DNA from: Parachlorella kessleri
Lineage: Eukaryota; Chlorophyta; Trebouxiophyceae; Chlorellales; Chlorellaceae
Assembly: GCA_001598975.1 (NCBI GenBank)
Contig: BBXU01000279.1
Span: 1-64,000 of the forward strand
Reading direction: 5' to 3'
DNA length: 64,000 bases
Part shown: piece after piece, positions 1-11,104 of the stretch
Layout of the letters: every line of letters begins with the position of its first letter
How positions within the stretch are numbered: position 1 is the first letter of the stretch
The notes under the pieces: model-generated
Told to the model about the DNA's origin: nothing
Databases searched by the model: none
The model's input: the letters and a program-made list of their open reading frames with translations, nothing else
Translations under genes and position numbers: made by a program

Positions 1-267
1 GGGCGATGGTGAAGGGCTTTGGCTGGGGCTCGCGCTGGGGCTCGAGCTGAGCGATGGTGAAGGGCTTTGGCTGGGGCTCGCGCTCCGGCTCGAGCTAGGA
101 GATGGTAAAGGGCTTTGGCTGGGGCCGGGGCTGGGGCTCGGGCTGGGGCTCGAGCTAGGCAATGGTGAAGGGCTTTGGCTAGGGCTCGGGCTGGGGCTCA
201 AGCTAGGCGTTGGTGAAGGGCTTTGGCTGGGGCTGGGAGATGGAGAAGAGCTAGGGCTGGGAGATTC
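1..267. repeat. Tandem GC-rich repeat array at left edge
   Basis: About five imperfect copies of a roughly 50-60 bp unit built around gatggtgaagggctttggct followed by runs of ctggggctcg. Copies begin near 5, 53, 101, 161 and 211. Copy lengths differ because the inner ctggggctcg block is itself reiterated. No coding frame with recognisable protein is seen. The array is cut by the window edge, so its full length is unknown. Confidence 0.85.
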
Positions 268-1229
268 CGACTGCACACTACACAGGGCTTGCACACACAC
301 AGTTCCAAGCACTGGCCTCCACTCGGCAACAATTGACCAGCAGAAAGCTGAGACTGGCAGCAACAACACGAGGGCTAGCCACCCAACAAGCTTCGCACCT
401 GCGTTAACCTGCGCAGCGCGCCCGAGAGTTGGGTTCCTGGGAGGTGGGAGGGCCAGCTCGCCGCTGCCTCAAGGCTTGCTTGACTGCAGCAGCAACACCA
501 CGTTGCAGCTGTAAAGGTAGGGAGTTCCGGGAGGAGGGCTGATGTAGCGGTGTATTGCAGGCTTCCCTCACTTACACATTTGCGCCAATTAAGTGGTTAG
601 CAGCCGTCCTGGGCTGCATCGTATGATGTGAGTTGCCAACGGAGCCTGTGTTGGCCGCGGCGCACATTGCCAGGCAAGCGACAGCGAGTATCCGAGCGAA
701 CATGGCTGGCACCATCGAGAGCGAAATGTCATAATACCTCAGGGAGGCAACCCAAGCGGCCTATGGGCCAAAGATCACATCCACAGCACAGCAGGGCGCG
801 GGCAGAGCGCCAAGTGCTCATCCCATCAGTCATTTGTTGACCGGGTGTGAAACTATGAGGCGCAAGCACTGCCGGCCTGACCGGTTGGTCACTGAGACTG
901 ACTCAGATGCAGCGGTGTCATGCTCCCTTGAAGCAACAGCTAATGCTGACAAGCGACGGCCTGCCAGCCATCTGTTGGACCACTGGATGGCCCAGTGACA
1001 CTAAAGATGTTGCGGCAGCTAGGGCTGGGACCACAGACCTGCCTCTGCTCGGGCACCCATAGGGTAGCGAACCACCTTACTTGTAACCCCAGCCCTGCCG
1101 CCCTGGATGCTGAGGGCAGCTTGCGGTTTGGTTTGGCTGAGTGCTTGTGCTTGAGGGACACATGGAGAAGCTTGGTGGAATACCCTTTCTTCGTGCTTTT
1201 GTTGGTTTCCCTGTCCAAATGGGGTTGTA

Positions 1230-1358
1230 CATGCCATTAGGAATTGGTACTTGAATTTTGTGTTTGTAGGCATGGTACATCCTGGCGTTTTGTATGCCCC
1301 ACTTGGGGGACTCACGGCAGCATGGCCAGGTGCCGATACGCTGTTAGACTAGACTAGA
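1230..1358. repeat. Dispersed repeat, copy A
   Basis: This block resembles 56960-57086. Both run from atgccatta through ggtacatcctggc, a ccccactt block and gactcacggcagca to an agactagactag or gtctagactag end. The two copies lie about 56 kb apart; copy B is inside an intron of the F-box/XPA-like gene. This suggests an old mobile or dispersed element, but no coding capacity or terminal structure is visible. Confidence 0.65.
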
Positions 1359-1420
1359 ATGCCAAGGTAAGGGGTGGCAACCGGTTGTTTATGGGGGCAT
1401 TTTGTATCAATAGATGTGTT

Positions 1421-2090
1421 TAGTATGGGTGGCGGGTAGTGCGAACAGGGAGTGAGAGCTGGGCTGTACTAGCAGGACTGGATGCAGTATGCGCCTTGAG
1501 TCTTGCCTGAGTTCTGAGCCAATAGCCGCTGTGAATAGTATGGGTGGCAGGTATTGCGGACAGGGAGTGAGAGCTGGGCTTTAGAATAAGGGCTGAATGC
1601 AGAATGTGCCTGAGTTCTGAGTTCTCTCCCAGAGATAAGCGAAGGCTTCGGGAATGGAGGTGCAGAATGAGCCTGATGCACGTTATTAGCATGGGTGGCA
1701 GGTAGTGCAAATAGGAAGTGAGAGCTGGGCTGGACTGACAGAGCTGGATGCAGACGCACGTTAATAGCATGGGTGGCAGGTAGTGCGAACAGGGAGTAGA
1801 GCTGGGCTGGACTGGACAGACAGGGCTGGATGTATTGACATGGCATGCACACCGCCGTTTGTTGATGGCGGCAGGTAGCTCAATCTGCTGGTCAGCCAAC
1901 CCAGGTCTGGGCTGCGTACAAGGGATGCCGGGGTGCCTAAGCTGGTGAACCTCTCCAGGTTCTTAATCGAGCAGCTAGGGATTATCTTGCCTGGGACAGA
2001 GCCCGGGCTGTGTACTGGTTATTAGTATCGGTGGCAGGTAGTGCGAACAGGGAGTGAAAGCTGCGCTGTACTAGCAGGACTGGATGCAGA
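1421..2090. repeat. Degenerate minisatellite, about 65 bp unit
   Basis: Five related copies begin near 1421, 1537, 1686, 1766 and 2021. Each has the order gggtggcaggtagtgcgaac, agggagtgagagctgggct, then a variable stretch and ggatgcag. Spacers between copies vary, so it is an interrupted array. A more diverged relative may lie at about 9950-10012. The minus-strand open frames over this array are artefacts of the repeat. Confidence 0.75.
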
Positions 2091-2664
2091 ATACGCCTGT
2101 GTACTGGTTAGTCAGCTGTGAGTAGCAACTGTTGAGACCAAGACAGCAGTGCCATGGGCGGCCTGCTGGATTTTTGGGCAGCCCCTGGGCAATCTTGGCT
2201 GATTGGAGGGGGCATTGCAATGACAGCTGACAGCTCGGCTACAAAATGGTTTGTTTTGGGTGTACCTGGCAGCAACAGATCCTGCTAGCATACAAGCCCA
2301 ACTGCTGGTTTGGGCTGGCGGGCATGCAGTTCAAGCTCGGACGACTGCCACCCAGCACAGTGGGCTGTAAGTGTTCAATGCAGCCCCGTGAAGGCCGGCT
2401 GGCACCTCACAATCGTCAGGTGAGTGGAACCCCTTCCACAAGCAATTCTGTCACATTTCCTGCTTCATACGAGCGTCCTGACCCTCCTATTAAATATTGT
2501 GTGCAGCTGCACAGCCTGGCACAGCGTAGTACCTACACGTGTCCCCACCCTGTACATTAACAGGCCACATGCACGGTGGAAGACACCTTATTGCATTTTC
2601 TTCTCAGTGTACACAAAGCCTGCCCCCCTAACACAAGTCCGCTGCCACACGGCCGTCGAGGCAT

Positions 2665-3871
2665 CTACTTGTCAAAGTAGCCCTGCATGCGAGCGCTGAC
2701 GCCAATCAGACCAAAGAACCTGCACACACGATGGTCGAATGTCAGGGACGAGGGGGTTGCCGTTGCATGGGAATGTACTGCAGCCGGCAATATAGCCCTC
2801 AAACACCTAGTCCCACATCCCCAACCTAAGCCACCTGGCCAGGTAAAAAAGGAAGTTGCGGGGTGAAAGAGTCCACAAAGTCAGTGACATGCGCCCCACC
2901 CTTGCATCACTGCTTCGCAAAGGCTGCTCCTCCCCATAGAGGCAAGCACCTGGTACATTCCGCAACTGGGCTACATCCCCTGCGCATCCGCCCTTCCTTA
3001 AACAAAACCTTAGGCACTCACATGGTGGCGAATAGGCCAACATGGAAAATGGCCAGGTAGAGCCAGAACTGGGAGTCCAGAGCAGGGCCGGTGGGGAAGT
3101 GGGAAAGCTCCTGGCCGATGCTCTCGGTGAACACACTCAGGAGAGAGCGACCGCCAAAGGCAGGGGCGGGGCTAGCAGCGGGCACCAGCCAGCTGCACAA
3201 CAAAATGCATCAAGCTGCACTGTGAGTTGCAGGACAACTCTATAACTTCTGCTGCCGTCCCTGCCCTGCCTGCCCGATTCATCCCGGGCAGAAACCCAGA
3301 AAACATGGCTGCTCTGGTCGGCACGCGGGTGTGAAGGGTGCCAAGGTCTTTGTCATCTATAGCAGCCTGGTTAGTCAGCCTCCACCCGCAGCCTGGCGCT
3401 GGGTGCCCCAACCCTGGGCCGTCCATCTGCCTTACTGTGGCCACCCTGCTGTCCTGACGCACCCGGCAATGCCAAACACGGTGGCCACAGGGATCTGGGG
3501 GACCCTGAACTCCTTGTACTGCTTCTCGATGGTGCTCAGGTTGGCGGCCTTCACAACAACGGAGCGGCGGCTCAGGCGAGTGCTGGTGGCAGGGGCCACA
3601 CGGAGGCCTGCAGTCAGGACAGCCGTTTTCAGGGCTTCCTTGCCATACTTGCTACCCCAGCTGTAGGACTGGCTGGCTGCCTCTGTCAACGAAAAGTATG
3701 GGCGGGGAAGAAACAGCTTCACAGCCAGGGCCCAGCTGCCCCAGTGGCACAACTTGACGTTTACAACTACGTGTTTGGGTTTAGCAGCTGATCACTGTAG
3801 GGTACCCAGCTGGGGGGAGAAACCGACAAGCAGCGCTCACCAGGGCGGGTGGCAAGCAGCTGGGACGCCAT
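2665..3871 (-). CDS. PSAO: Photosystem I subunit O (PsaO)
   Basis: Model: complement of 2665-2719, 3022-3192, 3463-3682 and 3841-3871, all GT-AG and frame-consistent, 158 residues. The protein starts MASQLLATRPEAASQSY, a serine/threonine-poor but plausible plastid transit peptide. The mature part carries the PsaO signatures VFGIAGWLVP, PAFGGRSLLS, SIGQELSHFPTGPAL, then the membrane segment SQFWLYLAIFHVGLF and the tail GLIGVSARMQGYFDK. PsaO is a small nuclear-encoded thylakoid protein with two membrane spans that helps dock LHCII to photosystem I during state transitions in plants and green algae. The first exon is only 31 nt. The gene is divergent from the ureidoglycolate lyase gene with about 200 bp between start codons. 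I am very confident of the identity and fairly confident of all junctions. Confidence 0.95.
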
Positions 3872-4073
3872 GACTGCTCTATTCTACTGGCTGAAATGCA
3901 GCTGATAGTAAGTCTTGAGGGTCAGGAAACGTCCGATGGGACCTGTGTGAGACCTCTCTAAAGCAGGATCTGGCCTTACCCTGAAATACGCGCGAAATAC
4001 ACCCGCCAATAAGTGTCACAGCACTGCTGGACCTTTAGCTCACGGAAGTGTTTCCCTTGGGGGAACAGAGACA
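3872..4073. promoter_or_regulatory. Shared divergent promoter region, PsaO / ureidoglycolate lyase
   Basis: Only 202 bp separate the two initiation codons, so both 5' UTRs and core promoters must fit here. No clear TATA box is seen. The assignment is from gene arrangement, not from a recognised motif. Confidence 0.5.
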
Positions 4074-5395
4074 ATGCACATGGCACTAAATGGTCTAGCC
4101 ACGTGTGGCCCCCTGCCCCAGGCAGGACGCCTAGGGGTCTCTGCATTCAGAAGTTCAGCTGGGAATGGCCCCAGAGCAGTGGCAGCAGCTGCACATGAGA
4201 CTGCTCAGCTACGCAAGGTAGCTTTGACAGCAGAGGAGATTAATCGAGGCAACTTTCAGCCCTTTGGACAGGTGGATCTGAAGAGATGAGTTCATGCATT
4301 ACACACCTGAAACCTTTGCAGTGCCCATTTACCAAAAGCTCGTGCTGTCGAGCTGAAAGTGTTCAGCCTGGTCGTGGCTTTGAGTGCAGCTGGTTGGACC
4401 TACAGATGATGGAGCAGTCTTTGGGGTTGATGATGCTCAGCTAAACCTAGCTAACGGGACGCCGCGGTAAGTTTGCTGAATGGAATTCTGCTGTGCTGAG
4501 CCTTAGGGCACAGATTCTGCAAACCAGCCGCTGCAGGGGTCTGCCAGGGGAAAGGTGGATCACAGGGCCTTGCGCAAGCGTTGCAGGTTTTACATCATGC
4601 AGGTTTTACATCATGCGGCTGCCTAGGAGGGGAAGGGAATTCCACCGGATCACGTATCACAAACAAGTTACCCAGTGCCTAGGTGGACTGCAGCCAGGGC
4701 CCTGGTATCTTGTGGTTGCCAAACCTTCTATGTCTGTAGCCAAGTACCCACAAGAGCAGGTGAACTCTTTTACACCGACTGCTGTCCATGGGTATGTTAA
4801 ACGCGCACTGCTGGCAGGCATGCCGATGTCAAGGCCGCCACAGGACCATGGGAATGACTAGTACCTTGTTGGTGCCATTGTTAGCTGCCAGGACACACGT
4901 ATAGTTGTACAGCACCAGCAGGCAGCTCTGCAGTTCGTGCATGTTTTCTGAGCCTTGGACGGTAGGAGCCAGCAATGCGCATTGCTCATGTGCTGCAGGA
5001 CCTGAAAGCCTTCAGGATACCTCATGGAGTTTTTGTAAAGCTGGATGAAGGCACCTGGCATGCAGGTGTGCTCTTCAAGCATCCCTACCTGCGTATTCTG
5101 GGTGCGGGAGGGGCCTGTAGAGGGATGTACCGCAAATGCTAAAACTATCTCAAAAGTTGCCACACATGGACAGCTGTGGCATTAACCGGGGCAAGTGCTT
5201 TGTTGCAAGATGCCAGGGTACCAGGGGGCGGAGGATCTCCCTGAGGGCTTCCTTCCTTGTGCGCTTGCAGGGCCCCTTTTTGATGATGAGTTCAGAGACT
5301 TCTACAATCTGGAGCTGGCAGATACAAATGTTACCGACCACAACACCCATGATTATTCCAAGGACGATAGCATAGTGTTCCAGATAGTTGACTGA
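4074..5395 (+). CDS. Ureidoglycolate lyase (AllA family)
   Basis: Model: 4074-4271, 4390-4466, 4603-4759, 4999-5065 and 5271-5395, 207 residues. After an N-terminal extension the protein reads LTAEEINRGNFQPFGQ, DDGAVFGVDDAQLNLANGTP, RFYIMRLPRRGREFHRITYH, VTQCLGGLQPGPWYLVVAKP, AFRIPHGVFVKLDEGTWHAG and PLFDDEFRDFYNLELADTN. These are the conserved blocks of the ureidoglycolate lyase/hydrolase cupin family, which cleaves ureidoglycolate to glyoxylate and urea at the end of purine/allantoin degradation. The GTWHAG and DFYNLE blocks carry the cupin metal-site region. The N-terminal 40 residues could be a targeting peptide. A 16-bp tandem duplication creates two candidate acceptors for exon 3; only the downstream one keeps frame. 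The start codon is the first ATG of the open frame and an earlier exon cannot be excluded. Confidence 0.9.
4582..4613 (+). repeat. 16-bp tandem duplication spanning a splice acceptor
   Basis: The unit tgcaggttttacatca occurs twice head to tail at 4582-4597 and 4598-4613. Each copy carries a cag|G acceptor, so exon 3 of the ureidoglycolate lyase gene could begin at 4587 or 4603. Only 4603 restores the conserved RFYIMRLP reading frame; use of 4587 shifts frame by 16 nt. Confidence 0.9.
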
Positions 5396-6169
5396 CGCAG
5401 CAAGCGTTTAACTATGCATTAGCTATGTATATCGTCAGGCTACTTTTGGCTATGAGGGATGGCTGACCCACTCAGTACACGCTACACTCGCATCGCACAG
5501 CGCCATGTCTTGCTCGCATTTTCTTCGTGTTGTTGACAGATGAAGTTAGCGAGGGATGGTAGTTGCAAGGCGGCTGGGTGCATCACATATATATCATGGT
5601 CTATACTGAAGTGGCAACTACTTCACGCTTAATGTGCTTGCTGGGCCTTTGTACTCTCATACAACTTGGGTACATCTCCTTCGTCATTTGCGAATGCGAC
5701 ATGCAAGGTACACATCGCTTTGCGCAGACTGCATGGGCAACTGCTCAGGTTACTTGGGAACACCCATATTCAATGCTCCTGACAATGGGCGATCCTAGCC
5801 CTACCGGGCCGGTATGATTGACACCATGTCGAACCATAAGATGAGGGTACCAAGTGCCCAACAACGGCAGCCTCGTAGGCTGCAGTGTGCATGCAGACAT
5901 TCGCAAGGTCGGATCCAAGACAACAACTTGCAGCTACGTATGACAGGCGCATGCTCTCCGGATCCCAGCAAAGTCAGTGCCAGCTTAGCTCACAAGCCAT
6001 GCAAGGCTTCGCTTGCGTTTCAGTGCAAGACACAATGCTGATATACCTAGCAGGAAGCTGGTGTACTGCCACTGCCAGGCAACCAAAGACAGCATGTCGC
6101 TGAATCTCCTTGCTCAGTGGAAGGAGGCTGCATGTACAGGGTAAGTGCAAGGAACAACAACACGAGCGA
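5396..6169. other. Convergent intergenic region
   Basis: This lies between the ends of the ureidoglycolate lyase gene (+) and the MLF-family gene (-). It should hold both 3' UTRs. No convincing exon, RNA gene or repeat was found. Confidence 0.5.
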
Positions 6170-9100
6170 CTACCGCTCTGCGTCCACAACTGCAGCCTCC
6201 GCTCCATCGTCTATGTGAATCACCCCTTCTGCGTCCTCGAAATACAGCTGCGCCGCCTGCCGCTGCCCTCCCTTCTCCTGTCTCTGCCTTTTCTCTGGCA
6301 ACGCCGCTTGCGCCAAATCCCTGCCAGGGCTGTTGTCCCCTTCCCGGCTTGCAGCGCCGGCACGCGGGCTGCGTGCCTGGGGACGCTCACGCTTTCCTCT
6401 TGCCCGTGTGGCGCTCCTGCTGGCAGCAACAGCCAAATCTGGGTTGCCGGGCGGCGGCAGCAGTCGACAGCCTGCCAGCAAGGGTGCTGAGCCCAGCACA
6501 TGCCACGGGGGGCTCAGGGGGCGCTTAGTCAATGCGGATACGCCTGCATGCAGGGAGGTCCCTGGCCTTGGACTTGGCCCCAGTCTCCAGGGACAGGCAC
6601 AGTTACCAAAAGATGCAGTGTTGCTGTCCCAACAACAACAACAATGGCAGCTGGAACACTTGGAAGGGCTTTTAAGGTGCTCATCCGGCTGCTGATGCAT
6701 AAAGTCACAGACTGCTACCCTGGCCCAGCGGCAGCCTAACATAAGCATCGCTACGACACAGTGAGGTGGTGCCTGCATCCTCAAAGCAGCCCAAAGTGCT
6801 TGCAAAATGCCATGTAGAAATATACAATGACCTGCTGAGTTGTCCGCTAGCAGTGGCTCACCTAGGGGCCTGTCGTGGGTTGCCACCAGGCCACTGATGC
6901 GCCTGCTGTCCTGCTGACACCTCCCTTTCCTCAAGCCCGCTTACCCCCAGCTGCCCTGACTCCTCGCGATTACCACTCTCGCTAGCCCCACCCGCGTCGT
7001 CACTTTCATACTCCTCGATGACTAGCCCCTGCCGAGGCGCTTGGGGCATCGTGACAGCCCCAGCAGGCGCAGCACGGCCTAGCATGGGCGCCCCCGCCGG
7101 CAGCCTTTGGGCGCTGGCGCCCTGCAGCCCAGCCCGCTGCGCATGCTGTGCCCACGCGTCATCAAAATGCCCAGCCTCCTGTTCATCGATGTTGTGGAGG
7201 TAGTCCTGGGAATGCACCTGGCCCGAGGGGTCATGCACATGGCGGGCTGTCCTGCCCTGCACAACCGAGAATGAGAGCAGGTGCAGGCGGCATCAATAGC
7301 AAAGATCACAGCTGGGCAGCACGGCGGAGACTGCCAACACGGTGCCCACCTGCGCAACTGCCGCGGCCAGCGGGGGAAGGCAGCCGGTAGAGGGACAGCT
7401 GTATGCAATCGCACCCTTGGCCGCAATATTATTCCTTCAATGAGCGACATTTGCTCCAGCTGCGAAGGTGAGCACAGCTCCCAAACCCTTAAGGTGCAGT
7501 GGCATCAATCCAGGGCACCACAAACTTATACCCACCAACTCGAAGGGGGTGGACCCTCCTAACACCCACCTTCTGCCCCAGCCGCCTGGTGTGAGTGACA
7601 CTCCTGTGGCCGGTCCTACCGTCATGCACCTCCTCCTGTGTCTCCCCCACCTGCAAAGCAGGGTCAACCAAATCAATTCTGCGTACTTTAGCCTCCTTAA
7701 GTTCGTGGCTTAGCAGTCCAAGGAGACACACTTGCAGTAGCAAAGGGGCCGGCTTCTAACCAGCGGAACCAGAGACAGACGCCGCTCCCTTGCAAACGTG
7801 AGTCTACTTGGCCGGCTGGGCTCAGGCATGTGAAAGCCTTGTAAATGAGGATGGGCAACCATCCTGGCACTGCCTTCCTCCAGCTGTTCCCACGCCCGCC
7901 TAGTGGGTCGCAGCAAGTTAGGGTGAGGCCAAGGAAACCGAGTAGCGTTTCCCGCTTTTGCCTTGAGATGGCTGTGGGAGGGGCCGGCAGCCATTAGCTG
8001 GAGCCTGCCGAGGTTAGGCATGCCGACACAAGCCGGTGGCGCTGACGCGCATGTAAGCCCGGGCACCTCTTAGCTGAGGAATGGCTTGCAAGATGGAACA
8101 TGTGCAAGAACAGCATGCCTCAAGCAGGGACTCACCCCTCCAGGCCCCATGCGAGTCGTCTGGGTGCGAGAAAAGTGCATGCCGCCCCTGCCTCCCGTGC
8201 GCACAGTTACCCTGCAGCAGGCGGGCAGCAGCCCTGGGGGTTGCGCTCCAACGTTTGCCGCCATTAGTAATCAGGCATGAAACCTGTCACTGATGGTGGC
8301 TGGTTCAGGATAATGCTTTCCTGAACGCCTTGCCTGGTGGCTGCACAAGGATACTGAAGGCCGGCCAAGCATCTTGGGGCTGACCCGGGCTTTGGTCGAT
8401 CCCTGGTCCACTGCCTGACATCCTTCAACCCAGGAGAGGCACAGCAACAGTGTGTGGCCTTGTGCCGCATCACTTGTCAGCTTGCCTGTGAAAGCTGGCG
8501 CCTCCCACAGCAGCAAAGGCTCCTTGGCCGCCGCCAGGTGTTGGAGCCTGTGCCAGGGGGGCATCGAAAGCGCTGCCCTGTCCCTGGGGTTGATGCTGGG
8601 AGCCTGCAGCAATCCAGCAAGGATCAAGAATCTGAAGCATGGCGCACACCCGAGTATGCTTCACCTTAGTCTCGCTTGCACGACGGTCAGCAAGAAGCAG
8701 GCGCCCAACGGCCGAGCCACCCGCGGACTCTTGTATGCCACTTCACCACACCCTGGACCCCACCTAACGCTGTTGCTAATTTTGCAGCAGTCAGGCCTGC
8801 ACAGCACCGCGCACGACCTCTTTGTCAGGCCACTTGCCAGCGCAGCATGAAATGCCAGCCTCGCTCCACTGAACGACCATCTTTCTTATCCCATGTACAT
8901 TCTATGCCCTACCCTCATCCACTTGGCCCCGGCCCCGCTTCCCCATCTCCAGGAGGCAGCCGGGCTGCCTGACTTCATCGCAAAAAGTCTCATTGGCACA
9001 CAGTCACGCACCGCCTGGGCCCCCGCGGTCGTCCTCCCCCTCCCCCTCCTCCTCTGGCTCCTCCACGGTGTCAGGCTGGCTGGCACCAAAGTGTGGGGCG

Positions 9101-9736
9101 AGCTGGTGATGGGTGTCTTCATCTAGCTCATGAATGGTAGGCCCAGCCGCGGCGTGGGTAGCGGGCTGGGGATCGTGGCCGGGGTAGCCGCCTGGAGGGA
9201 GACCCTCCCTTCCCCCAACCTCCACCGTGCGGCCCTGCAATTATCACAAGTGTGCCCCAATCATGGTCACGGATAAGGTCCGTATGACACTTTGTAAATA
9301 GTGGGGGAAAGGATATCAAGCTGGAAGCACAGCACAGCAGCAGCACAGCAGGGGCTGAGCTGCTACCTGTGCAACTAGCAGGCGGGTGGGCCTTGATGTC
9401 ATACTGCCTGAAGTGCGCACTTATGGCAGCACGGCAATCCCGGCAATGGACAAGGGGGGGAGAGGCAAGCGAGTCAAGGATCTGATAGAATAGGAGAGGA
9501 GGGTAGGGGTTCAGATCATATGGGGCTTTGGTTGCCACCGCCTATGCCAAGAAACTCTCATGCTAGCACCAGCACGGTCAGGGTATCATGCCCCACCCAC
9601 CTGGCTACCAAGCACTGGCCGCTGCTGCGCTGGATATGGCTGCTGGGCCTGCAGCTGGGCAGGTGGCTGCAAGTGGCGAAAGAAGGGGTCATTGAAAAAG
9701 GTCCCCATGAGGTTGTCCACTTGCTCGAAAGGGTCC
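6170..9736 (-). CDS. Myeloid leukemia factor (MLF) family protein, incomplete model
   Basis: Supported exons on the complement: 9601-9736, 9012-9234, 8136-8211, 7570-7650, 6945-7256 and a terminal block ending at 6170 (open from about 6471). Order of motifs: DPFEQVDNLMGTFFNDPFF, an acidic stretch with GPTIHELDED and VEEPEEEGEGEDD, then GGMHFSRTQTTRMGPGG, VGETQEEVHDGRTGHRSV, THTRRLGQK, and YLHNIDEQEAGHFDDAW. This is the layout of the MLF/Mlf1IP family (adaptor proteins, nuclear/cytoplasmic, with 14-3-3 and chromatin-linked partners in animals; function in algae is unknown). The three central junctions (8136/7650, 7570/7256 and 9601/9234) join in frame. Phases do not match between 9012 and 8211, nor between 6945 and the last block, so at least one small exon or a different junction is missing at each. 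The start codon and first exon are not resolved. The C-terminus ends LYFEDAEGVIHIDD plus 11 residues. Confidence 0.75.
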
Positions 9737-9887
9737 CTGCAACTATGCAGCCAGGAGGGCAGCTTTTAGTCAGGCAGAAGTGGCTGCCACTCATGCTGAA
9801 AGATATTCAAACACCATTCCTTAAGCTGTGCACCGCACTGTACAGCCCAGTAGCAGGCCAGCTCATGTCAAGGCCAGGTGACGGTGG

Positions 9888-9900
9888 CATCTTATATAGT
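9888..9900 (-). promoter_or_regulatory. Candidate TATA box for the MLF-family gene
   Basis: On the minus strand the sequence reads actatataagatg, about 150 bp upstream of the first supported MLF exon and about 25 bp upstream of an ATG at 9866. Position and sequence fit a core promoter, but the 9866 ATG does not splice in frame to the 9736 exon, so the link is only suggestive. Confidence 0.35.
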
Positions 9901-11104
9901 TCCGGAACCCCATATACCCACACACCCTGCCTCTGAGACAGTATTTGTTTACGGCGGCAGGCAACGTGAGCTGAGGAGAGCTAGGGGTGGATTGTACTGA
10001 CGGAAATGGATGCAACTATCCTCTGAGAAGGTTATGCTGGCCAGGGCAGACCTCCCAGGCCGACAAAACCACTTTACCCTCCCCTACTTTTACTGCTTGG
10101 TAAGACCGCAGCATCGATGACGTCGAACAGATCATCACTGTAAACGCATGTTGCTTCGCAGACGTGCACTATGAGCGCAGAGATTCGCACCTGAACCTGG
10201 GGTCGTTACCGGTACCGAAAAACGATCCAAAGAGCGAGTTCCTCCCAAACATGGTAAACCTGTTCAGCCGGGGTTTGACGTTGAACAGTGGGTACCGTAG
10301 CACTCGTCAAGCACTCAGCCTGGCTAATGACAAAATATTAGATGCACCAGACAGGGCCTGACCGACAGAGAGACTAGGACGAAGCTCCCTAAAAGGCGGG
10401 GGCGCGCAGAGTGCCCTGCCCCTTTGGCCCCAGTGCAGGCGAGGGTGAGGGGCAGCAGCGCATGCAGCAGTGATCGAAGATGTTAGTGATAGATACTGGA
10501 TGAGACCACCGCGTTCTACGCTCTTTGTGTAGTCAGTGGTCAGACATGTGTGTGTCATGTCTTGGTCATGTACGACTTCCCAAGGTACAGGTAGTCGGGC
10601 AAGCCGCCACAGGGCACGCATTGCAACATCCCTGGGGACACCCACTATCCGCCATGATCAGCACTGAAGTCGCAATCCCAACTGCAGTCACCTGCTGCAA
10701 CTGCCAAGTCAAGCCTTGCACACGTGGTTGTGGTGTCTCGTGGGCTCAAGTGCTGCTGTGCATGCCCTCCTGGCTGCATATCATCCATCTGCAGTACCAT
10801 GTGGCGTCCTATTTACATGACCATCACAGCCAAGCTACCCAGTCAGTACCCCTGGCAACTTACCATGACACTATGTGCACCAGTGAGTGAGCCCCTAGGT
10901 GGTCAGCAGCACCGCCTGGCATGAACAAAGCAGGACCTGGCGGCGTTAACTATCAGCCGAGGCTTCGGTTGTTAGAACAGGATAAGCGCAGGGCAGCCAC
11001 AAGACTACATTGATGACTTCTGCTTCTGAGCAAGTTCAAGGCAAGCATATGTGTCATCGGCAAGGCTCAGGCCACCAGAGTGCATGGGCGTTGATATCAC
11101 CTAC
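9901..11104. other. Intergenic region
   Basis: This lies upstream of the MLF-family gene and downstream of the GT1-FkbM fusion gene, both on the minus strand. A diverged copy of the 65-bp minisatellite unit may lie at 9950-10012. No frame-consistent exons with recognisable protein were seen. Confidence 0.5.

Larger units (their letters stand above)
268..2664. other. Stretch without recognised gene
   Basis: Apart from the repeats listed separately (1230-1358 and 1421-2090) nothing in this stretch reads as a protein or RNA gene. Open frames here are short, lack splice-consistent partners and translate to low-complexity or repeat-derived peptides. The right end contains the 3' flank of the minus-strand PsaO gene. 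Confidence 0.6.

Noticed and set aside
1420..1899. Long minus-strand open frames of 127-159 residues
   Set aside because: They are produced by the minisatellite units and show only repeat-derived composition.
9300..9540. Minus-strand peptide with CRDC and CHTD motifs, possibly a zinc-finger exon
   Set aside because: It lies between two MLF exons that join in frame without it, and no family was recognised.
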